A stretch of DNA of 64,000 bases from Acanthosoma haemorrhoidale. Lineage: Eukaryota; Arthropoda; Insecta; Hemiptera; Acanthosomatidae. Below the pieces are notes generated by a model. The model was not told the DNA's origin, searched no databases, and was given only the letters and a program-made list of their open reading frames with translations. Both the position numbers and the translations under genes were made by a program. Location: positions 100,833,189-100,897,188 of the forward strand of contig OV884009.1 in assembly GCA_930367205.1 (NCBI GenBank), written 5' to 3'. Positions 56,271 to 64,000 of this stretch are shown one piece after another. Within the stretch, counting starts at the first letter, position 1, and each line of letters begins with the position of its first letter.

Positions 56271-59200
56271 CTGTAATATTATGAAATAACGTTTACTATA
56301 ACATCCGTGATGGGTTTGAACAAATAGTAATCATGCCATGCTATAACAGTGTTATTTTTTTGTTTATTTATGGTCAGGCATCATTGGGAGCAGGTTTAAA
56401 TAACGATAATAATAAATTCTTTAATAAGTTTTTGGTAAAGGTTACCATCATCAGGAACTGAACAATATTACATAGAAGAAATTCATGTTTCTTATAATGA
56501 AATCATAGAATAAACTCCACATGCAAACACATAATAAGTTTTTGAAAGTTAGTAGCATTCAGAATGAGAGATACAGGTTATCCCTTCTATTGCCGAGCCT
56601 CAAGGGAAAGGATCTACTTTCATTCAGGAACGGGGCTATTATCTTTGCTATGCTAACTTGCATGTAAGTATGTTCTACACTAGCAGTTATCCCACATCTT
56701 CAAATGTCCTCATTAGGTTTAGGTTAAAATACACGGGTACAAAGAGGAATCATAATAAATAAATTAAACAGAAAAAAAAAACCATCATCCTTTTAATAAA
56801 AGCCAGCTTCATCAAGTTCATGAGCCGCCAACCTAAAATAGTTATAAAACTAGTCATTAAAACTGCCCTCCATAGTATGTTAGAATATTTTTTCTCGCAA
56901 ACCCAGTTTATTGAGGAATGGTATTTTGCATGGACGTTTTACTTGATACTCAAAGATGCTAAAGCTAAAAGCAACTCAATGAAATAAGTAATAATTAAAT
57001 ACTTATAATTAAAAATTAATCACCATATTGAGTAAAGCAGCAGATTAAGATGACGTCCTGATTTAAAATATGTCTTGGGACGTTAGTGGACTATGATTAG
57101 AATAAGTCATTAAAACATAGCACACTTAACTTGATTTTTTTAAAAATTAATCTTCAATATAATGAGAAAAAAACTTTTTTGCTAATCTATAATAATATGG
57201 TTAAGGGTTGTTTAGAGACGGTGGGACGTGAAGGAATGCACGGGAGTACGGGCGAGCTCCCGCCAAGGCACTATTCGGCATACGTAACACAATCCAACCC
57301 CTTCCGCATCGCACGCCAACTTTCCCTTCCCGTTTGTATATTTACTATGACGCAGGGAAACCGTCACTCACTGTCTGTTCTCCGATCCTAATGACGAGCC
57401 TTCATCAAGTTCATGGTACACTTTATATTTATTTCAAAAAAGAAATATGTAGATCCAACGAACGATATCCTCTTCGTTGTTTTTTCTTTATTAAAAGATT
57501 ATTTTAAAAATTTTCATCAACTGATTTCTTATCAGTTGTCAACAATATTATATTTTTTGAAATAATGTCAGAGAATTAAATGATATGGAAAGTGAATGAG
57601 CCATATTCAGAAATATTCACGGGGAAATATTGATCCATAAAAAACTTATTAAAATCGGCTCGAAAGAAGTTAAATACTCTATTTCTATTGTTGGCTGGTG
57701 AAAGAGTATTTTTACCCCTGTTCCCTGTTCCCGTCGCTAATGTGTCCATAATCTTGGAGAAAAAATCAAATTTCGTGAAAAAGGCTGTACATTGAACCCA
57801 TTATCACAATGGCTACTGTAGAACATACAGACAGACATGGAGATAAACAATTGCTACGTATGTGTTTCCAAGGAGAACCTCCACCTTCAACATCGGCCAT
57901 TGTATAACTTTTCTTTGAAATCTCTCCATTTTATTTCTTACACTATCCAATTTCTTCCCAGCAATGAGAAATGAATTATTTCTTCTAACATTTATAACTT
58001 TTAAGCTAAGAGCTCCACCTTTTCCCCCATGCTTTTTGTTTGTTACTCTTATTAACTGTGAACTAATCGGGAAACCAGAGGGAAATAGAAGATGGTATAA
58101 CTATTTGACTTTATTGCTTTCCGTAAAAAGTAAAGGGTTATAAATACTTTTGAAGGATAGATTTTAGAAACCTTCCAATAACAACGAACTAACTCATCAT
58201 GTTTTACCATTTTCCCCCAAGGATAATCTGTATCTGTTTTTGAATTGAGAAAACAGTTTAGTGTGCTTTTAAGAAAAGGAATAAGTTTCATACATTTGTG
58301 CCATTATTCAGAAATGGCCAAAAAAATAATACTTGTTCATTACTTCTTAAATATTGTACACTTACCTATTAAGAAATTAAAGAAATCTAATAAGTACATG
58401 TAAGTAATATAAACTTTCTATTCAATACAAAATACTAAATTCTAATACATTTTAAATGGATTTTTTACTTCACATTAAAAAATGAAGTAAAAAATCTCTC
58501 ACTGAAATTAAAAAAAATAAAGATGTGTTAATAATAATTATTATAGATAAATATTATTTTACCTGCTTGTTATATACAAAAGATTGTATCAATCAATGGT
58601 TAGATAAATAAACTGTTTTCTTTAATAATAATAAAATTAATATATTTTGAAATCGTTTTCTTATAACGATTTCCTGATGTAAAAATGAAAAAAAACTTTC
58701 AGCAGTTCTTGCTGATTAATTATATTAAAAATTGATACAGAGCTGTAATATGATTAGTCTAAACATAGTGAAACTATAGCTATCAAACCATTACATTATA
58801 TAATATTGACTATAAGTCTAAATCCATGCTCAATGCATCACACACACTTGAAAAGGGTGGTGTTAAGAAGACATGCTGTGTACAAAGAGAGGCATGCGAT
58901 GATTAAAGTACGCAAATTTGTGAACACAATTTTGTATTTACATATTAAGTGTAAATTCTGACATTAAGTATAGACGATGTTTGGGATGGGTGATATCTGT
59001 GGAAAAGTAAATATAAGTTGCATTAAAAAAAAATAAAGAAATTGCTGTTAAAAAGTGTGCTTGATTTCTAAGTGTTTATGTACTGACCGTTTATAATTGG
59101 CTTAATTTTTAAATAGTTGTATTTATTTCGAAGATAATGAATGGATCAAGCCATTGTTGACTGAATGATTATAGTGTGAATGTATTTGATCTTTCTCACA

Positions 59201-60474
59201 TGCAGAAGAAAATCACCAGTTCAGTCCAAAATACTAAAACTCACTAGCACGGCTATACCTCTATAAACATTATGTAACAGATAATCTCAAATACTTATGA
59301 TTGGTCTATACTGCTAATTCAAACTCATTTCCAATATGACCCCGGTTAATATGCAGATAGCTAGATTGATTACAAGATATATTTCTAAAGAGGTTACAAC
59401 AAAATATGTTTATAAAGGTATATGTATTGATTATTTAAATAAAATACATTAAACGTAAAAAAAAACAGTTAAGATATCCCTCATCCCTAGATTATTATTT
59501 CACTTTAATATGTTTTAATTTGTTGGTTTTTCTTTTATTTCCATATTCTACAAAATGATTACTTTAAACATAATTTGAGCGATTTCATTTATTTGAAATT
59601 AATTAATACAAAATTGCATTCAGGCATAATTTAGTACATTTAATAATAAATTTAATAGTGATGCAAATTTAATATTTAAAGTAAGTATTATAATAACAAC
59701 ATTTATAAGTTTATATATTTGTTATAACATGCTTTAGTTTTAAATGCATTTTATTTAAACAGTTGTCGAGTTACGTGGAGGCAGAGAGGTTAGCGCTGGA
59801 TTAAAGTTAGATAATTTATCTTGTGGGTGGGGTAGGTTTTAGTTTGTTTATAGCTGACCAAACTGTAACCAAAATTGGTCACAGCCGGTCAGGAAACATT
59901 TACACATTTCCGCTCGTGTTTCCACTGCTTACATCTGTAAGAATTAGTCACACTGTTAGTTAGAGGAATATCTGTTCCCCATGTCAAGCCTACTACAATA
60001 AGTATCATCATGCACTCACACAATATATGTACACTAGAGAAAAAAAATTTAAATCAGTATTTACAAATTTATTTAACATGATTGGCCGTTTATAGCATAA
60101 AAAAGTGTGAAATTAGTATACACAACCTTGTTTAATTTGTTTAATTTTTTTTATCATTTAGGTTTTTTTTTTAGAATGTAGTAGTTTACGCTGGTTGTAT
60201 TGTTTACGTTTTTTTAAAATTTAAAAATATTCAATAAAGAAGAGAAGAGGACACACACGCAAAGGACAGAGTGAGTCCGCTAAGCATTCTACTACAAGAC
60301 ATGATTATTTCACACATTTTCGTTTAAATTCATTTTTTAATTAAAATTTATAAAAATAATTAGTTACGTTAATAAAATTGTTAATATTTATATAAAGTTT
60401 ATACAAACGTAGATTTTTTTAAGAAATGGGAGTTCATGTTATAATTTTCATTAGCTTTATCACACTGGTACATA
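56271..60474. other. alpha7-like intron, M3-proximal part
   Basis: 4.2 kb of AT-rich intron. A GC-rich island at ~57200-57400 lies in the open frame 57131-57391 (+), whose product is unrecognised. The 16-mer CTTCATCAAGTTCATG occurs at ~56807 and ~57402 on either side of this island, which may mark a small insertion. No further M2-like exon found. Confidence 0.45.
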
Positions 60475-61599
60475 CACTGCCCCACAAAAAAAAAGTGATG
60501 CACTAAGACAAATTCAAATATTTGCTTCTTAATAGAATTATTTCGGATTAATCCTTTTTAAATTAATATTAAACGTTATCAGTGAATAATGGCTATACAT
60601 ATGAAGGAAAATCCCAATAAATATTTCAAAAATATATTTAAAATAATTATACAAGAATTTATATTTTAATTTTCGTGTAACCGACTTCTAAAATTTAGCA
60701 AAAAGTTTTTTTTAAATTTAAATTTGAAAAATGGTTTCGATGGTCAAGTAAGTAGCCCGTGTTGCTGATTTTTCGGAAGACGCTTGAAGCAAAAGATATA
60801 CAGCCTGTGCATTGAGTTTACCTGAAACTACTGTTCGGAGAGCAATTTAGGTTACCGTGAGACAAATTTGTACAATCGTCATTATTGACCATAGAACATC
60901 CCGGAGCTCTGTGTTTGCTGTGGAAGAAAGTCCACCCCACACCAAACTCTCCCAGAGACATTGGACTTAGCTTAGCGCTCACCAGGCCTTTGGTAAACAC
61001 TTATGCGTCCATCTGGTGTATAAAGAGAGAAGCGTCACTCATCTAAAAACAAGACATTCGTTTTTTGTTTGAGTTTGCTACTCCCCAAGTTGTACGTAGA
61101 AGTTGAGCAGCCTCATAGCAATTGAAAGCCGATTCCGAAGAGTGTGTAGTTATCTCTTTGCTCTGTCACTCGGGGCCGACCTGATCCGGGTCTGGGATTG
61201 TACAAACCTGTCTCACGGTCACGTGTAATTGCTTTCCGAACAGTAGTTTCAGCAAAACCACACACGGGCTGCATATCTTTGAATTCGACCGTCCTCCACC
61301 AAATCAACAACACGGGGTACTTGCTTGACCATCAAAACATTTTTTAATTAAAAAAAAAAAAAATAATAGAAAAAACCTTTTGCTAAAATTTTAGAGAGCA
61401 GTCACACAAGAAATCAGAATAGAAATTTCGGAATAATTTTTCTAGGATAAATTTGTTGGGGCTTTTCTTTCATATTTATCGCCCATTATCACTGAAAATG
61501 TTTAATATTAATTAAAAAAGAATTGAAAGCCGAAATAATTCTATTAGGAAGAAAATACTTGAATTGTTCGAAGTGCACCACATTTTTTGTAAGACAGTG
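60475..61599. mobile_element. Palindromic Tc1-like element with ~420-bp inverted arms
   Basis: 1125-bp element with TA on both sides (60473-60474, 61600-61601) and ends CACTGCCCCACAAAA / CACTGTCTTACAAAA. Similarity between the inverted arms goes far beyond a normal terminal repeat. The left arm (60475-~60899) reads inward into a transposase N-terminus on the plus strand (M-V-K..A-R-V-A-D, S-L-P-E-T-T-V-R-R-A-I). The right arm (~61187-61599) reads the same region on the minus strand (V-P-R-V-V-D-L-V-E-D-G-R-I-Q-R-Y-A, A-E-T-T-V-R-K-A-I). Either two elements fused head-to-head or one end was copied in inverse. It lies 183 bp downstream of the second M2 exon. Confidence 0.75.
60900..61330 (-). 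pseudogene. Tc1-like transposase fragment
   Basis: Minus strand: HTH region with V-P-R-V-V-D-L-V-E-D-G-R-I-Q, then (after a 1-nt shift) C-G-F-A-E-T-T-V-R-K-A-I-T-R-D-R-E-T-G and R-P-G-S-G-R-P-R-V-T, the Tc1 G-R-P-R hook motif. After a deletion comes N-V-L-F-L-D-E-(stop)-R-F-S-L-Y and D-G-R-I-S-V-Y-Q-R-P-G-E-R, the region of the second catalytic Asp. The C-terminal Asp of DD34D is missing. Stops and deletions make it inactive. Confidence 0.75.
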
Positions 61600-61782
61600 T
61601 ATATACTTTTTTCTAGAAATTTTAGACAATTTATTTAGTTAATCAATAACCTTAGTTAAATAAAATATTCCTAATGTTAATTTGTATGTCATAAGAGGAG
61701 TGAATGAAATAATCATGTAGATGGACTTTGATGAAAAAAAGATTGCTATGTTGGAAATTAGGTTATGTGCATGTGTGCTGAC

Positions 61783-61869
61783 CTAGTAAGGGTATAGCTT
61801 CCGAAGTCTGAGGTAAGGCATCGGCTATCATGAGTGAAAATACTGACAGAGAGAGGAGTATTGTTACAC
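61783..61869 (-). CDS. nAChRalpha7: nAChR alpha7-like alternative M2 exon, downstream copy
   Basis: 87-nt exon with acceptor TGTTTCAG and donor CTAG|GTCAGC. It encodes G-V-T-I-L-L-S-L-S-V-F-S-L-M-I and A-D-A-L-P-Q-T-S-E-A-I-P-L-L-(G), the pore-lining M2 helix from position 4' outward and the M2-M3 link. Length and phase (2 nt in, 1 nt out) equal those of the exon at 63664-63750, so either can join M1 to M3. Compared with that copy, 12' is Ser not Thr, 15' Ser not His, 16' Leu not Asn, and 20' Asp not Glu. Insect alpha6 genes are known to carry alternative exon 8 copies at this place. The donor is a weak match to consensus. Confidence 0.9.
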
Positions 61870-63663
61870 CTGAAACACCACACCAAAGTTCGCTAGAGCC
61901 TTAGCTGTACTTCAGTCCATACCTCGCTCACAACTTACTAAAGCAACTTCAAATCCTCATCATTTAATACTAATGGTCAATCAGGAATATTATTCATTAT
62001 TCATCTCATTTTGAGTGCTGATAGCGGATTGATAATCATACTCTTACTTTGACATAACTCCTAGTCATGGTAGATTAGAATTAAAAAGTAAAATTATATT
62101 TAAAAGGCTTATTCTCTAATTTATTTTAGCACATAACTACCTAGAGTTGTTTTGTCAAAGATAGATCAATAAATAAACAGTTGAATGCTCTAGGGAACAT
62201 TTAAATTCATTTTGGACAGTGCAAAAATATCAATGGATGTGCCTTACTCTTCGTTTTAGGACATGGTTCTAGAAATGATTTACCTTTAGTGTTCTACTTT
62301 TACTTTATTCTTATGGAAAATTAGCTAATTAGCATTGTTGATGAAAATATAGAAAAAACTTGTCAAGCAAGGATGATATTGATAAATTTAATTTTATATT
62401 CAAAATACATCTCTACGTAAGCTGACTTTACCTCCATCTCTCTCTACTCTTCTCGACCCATTGAAAGTCAATGCGATCGCCGCATTTAAACCGTAAAATC
62501 AATATCTTTCTGTAAGGGAACTCATATGAATTTAAGGATTAACTTTATATTTTAAATGTACGAGATACATAAATCATTAAACGTTTCATATCCTAATTGT
62601 TTCAATGTAAATATGGATCAAGGAGTACTATAGGACTGTTCGTGGCAAAAATGTTGAAAGGAACTCTGGATACATACTGATCACCATACTACCGACAATA
62701 ACTAACCCATAATCTATGTTCTATCTGTGAGATAAATCATCGACATTTGATAATTTATGTGCTCCTTGGAGTAAACAGTAATATGTCATACATTTGGATT
62801 TAAGATACAGTGTGCGAAATCCTCTTTTAAATATTTGGTTGAAACGTAACGATTGATGTGTCAAGTGTGGTGGTAGTAGTAGAAGCACTTTGGTGACAAA
62901 TGCACTCCAAAAATCAAATTTGAAGCATTTGAAAAAAAAAACAAGATGAAAAAAAAAGAACAAACAAAATCGGAGCCGTGCATTTCGTTGTTCGTGCACT
63001 TACTTTTGGTCAAATACAGTTGCTCAGTTTCATTATTATCTCAGACAAAACAATTAGCTATGGGCTTTAGGAGGATGGAAAGTGAGTAAAGTTGATAAGT
63101 TGCAAGTAAGTGCAGGGTGCTACCATGCCTCCCGTCGGCCAGTGCTTTCCAACATCCCTCACAGAAACTATCTTTTGCAATTCTTACTCACCTCTATAAA
63201 ATTGATCACTGTAGAAATTTATGTGTATTAATTTTAAAAATATAAAAGTAAAAAAATATAACTACTTGTAAGTACATTGAGCAAAAATCAAAGTTTCACG
63301 CGAAACGTTTTTTTTTAATTTCATTTTTATTTTTTTAATAGCAATGTGATTGTGCAGTAAAGTGCATAAACTAGAAATTATCCCAAACATCTATATTTTT
63401 TTTACAGTACAAAAATATACAAAGAAGGACTTATTTTGGTGTCTTAATTGATAATTATAGTTCAATATTAAACACATTTTCATAAACCAGTGTGATCGGA
63501 AAAAAAATAAGTGCTCTGCTCAAGTGTGTATGATGCTAAACGTTTGTTTTCATATTGTCAAAATTATTTTAATGGAAAATTGCTTGTGCACAATATATAG
63601 ATATATATGTGTGTGTGTATAAATGTATATATAAAGAAAATACATAAATTTTGATAGTGTAAC
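61870..63663. other. Spacer between the two alternative M2 exons
   Basis: 1.8-kb AT-rich intron separating the alternative exons. The frame 62999-62721 (-) is low-complexity. I found no third M2 copy and no obvious docking/selector pairs, but short complementary elements cannot be excluded by eye. Confidence 0.5.
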
Positions 63664-63750
63664 CTAAGACAGGCATAGCGTCGGATACTTGGGGCAAAGT
63701 CTCAGCCACGAGGTTATGAAAGACAGTCAGCGACAGTAGTACAGTCACTC
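63664..63750 (-). CDS. nAChRalpha7: nAChR alpha7-like alternative M2 exon, upstream copy
   Basis: 87-nt exon with acceptor GTGTTCTAG and donor TTAG|GTTACA, a poor donor. It encodes G-V-T-V-L-L-S-L-T-V-F-H-N-L-V and A-E-T-L-P-Q-V-S-D-A-M-P-V-L-(G). L-L-S-L-T-V-F holds the 9' gate Leu. A-E-T-L-P-Q-V-S-D-A is the usual M2-M3 wording of the insect alpha6/7 clade. His at 15' is unusual; I recall Leu there in other insects. The start was set at the TTCTAG acceptor because an upstream alternative (CAG at ~63788) would put a stop in frame. M1 is beyond the window. Confidence 0.88.
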
Positions 63751-64000
63751 CTAGAACACATCCTATTCTCAGGCCATCTCAAACTGTGGTAAGAACAATA
63801 TGAAAACTAATAAGATGAGAACAAATACACATAGGGTTGTATAAGCTGTGAAAGCATGCAGGCTATTTATTATATGTTGATGGAAGAGGAAGGTGCAAGC
63901 TAAAAGGAAAAACAATTGTTTTAATATTTTTCAAATGAAATCGTATTAGTATGTCGGTTCGTACTTTGAATGGATATTGTCTGTTAGTACGATCTTATTT
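63751..64000. other. alpha7-like intron upstream of the first M2 exon
   Basis: Intronic sequence next to the window edge. No further exon is visible. Confidence 0.6.

Larger units (their letters stand above)
52735..64000 (-). other. nAChRalpha7: nAChR alpha5/6/7-clade subunit gene, 3' half (gene span)
   Basis: Minus-strand gene whose ligand-binding and M1 exons lie beyond the right edge. Visible exons are two alternative M2 exons (63664-63750, 61783-61869), M3 (56161-56270), cytoplasmic loop (55028-55253) and loop end plus M4 (52735-52997). All phases match: each M2 exon ends with G, M3 begins GT, the loop exon starts on a full codon and ends with G, and the last starts GG. The words G-T-Y-F-N-C-I-M-F-M-V-A-S-S-V-V-S-T-I-L, H-R-N-A-D-T-H-E-M-S, E-L-K-E-R-S-S-K-S-L-L and V-V-D-R-L-C-L-I-I-F-T fit the alpha5/6/7 clade. 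S-T-I-L-I-L and R-K-D-D-E favour alpha7 over alpha6 as I recall them. Subunits of this clade form calcium-permeable acetylcholine-gated channels; alpha6 is the spinosad target. The symbol is the best guess within the clade. Confidence 0.85.

Noticed and set aside
56271..60474. Search for a third alternative M2 exon
   Set aside because: No stretch with acceptor, G-V-T-x-L-L-S-L-like coding and donor was found; only two copies are supported.
63751..63790. Upstream acceptor for the first M2 exon that would add D-G-L-R-I-G-C-V-L before G-V-T
   Set aside because: With the CAG acceptor the frame has a stop. The TTCTAG acceptor gives 87 nt, the same length and phase as the second M2 exon.

Overview
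The window is intron-rich, AT-rich animal DNA from an arthropod, almost certainly an insect. It holds parts of two nicotinic acetylcholine receptor (nAChR) subunit genes, both on the minus strand, set in a dense layer of insect-type transposable elements (TEs): Jockey-like and I/LOA-like LINEs, a Ty3/gypsy LTR element, and Tc1/mariner-like elements. I see no tRNA, rRNA, CRISPR or bacterial gene organisation.

Left part (1 to ~22,100, minus strand): the 5' half of a beta1-type (ARD-like) nAChR subunit. Exon 1 (21778-21817) encodes only a short signal peptide. Exon 2 (16307-16443), exon 3 (8995-9039), exon 4 (4269-4378) and the start of exon 5 (1-36, cut by the window edge) join in perfect phase and give the start of the ligand-binding domain. 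A CpG-rich 5'UTR/promoter precedes exon 1. The introns carry a possible solo LTR, LINE relics and a foldback-like element built from inverted arrays of a 108-bp repeat.

Middle (22.1-44.2 kb): a TE cluster between the two genes. It includes a full-length I/LOA-like LINE with an 11-bp target site duplication (25415-30781), a gypsy element with 180-bp LTRs (31333-36667) in a (TA)n tract inside a broken mariner-like element, and several inverted or nested copies of one Jockey-like family. From 44.2 to 52.7 kb the DNA is AT-rich with no recognisable gene; part of it may be the 3'UTR of the next gene.

Right part (52.7-64 kb, minus strand): the 3' half of an alpha5/6/7-clade nAChR subunit, closest to alpha7. 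It has two alternative 87-nt M2 exons (63664-63750 and 61783-61869), the M3 exon (56161-56270), the cytoplasmic-loop exon (55028-55253) and the last exon with M4 and the stop codon (52735-52997). Its ligand-binding and M1 exons lie beyond the right edge. A Tc1-like element with ~420-bp inverted arms sits 183 bp past the second M2 exon.

Both genes encode subunits of pentameric acetylcholine-gated cation channels at insect cholinergic synapses. The most interesting points are the physical linkage of an alpha7-like and a beta1-like gene, the duplicated pore-lining exon, and the two palindromic elements.
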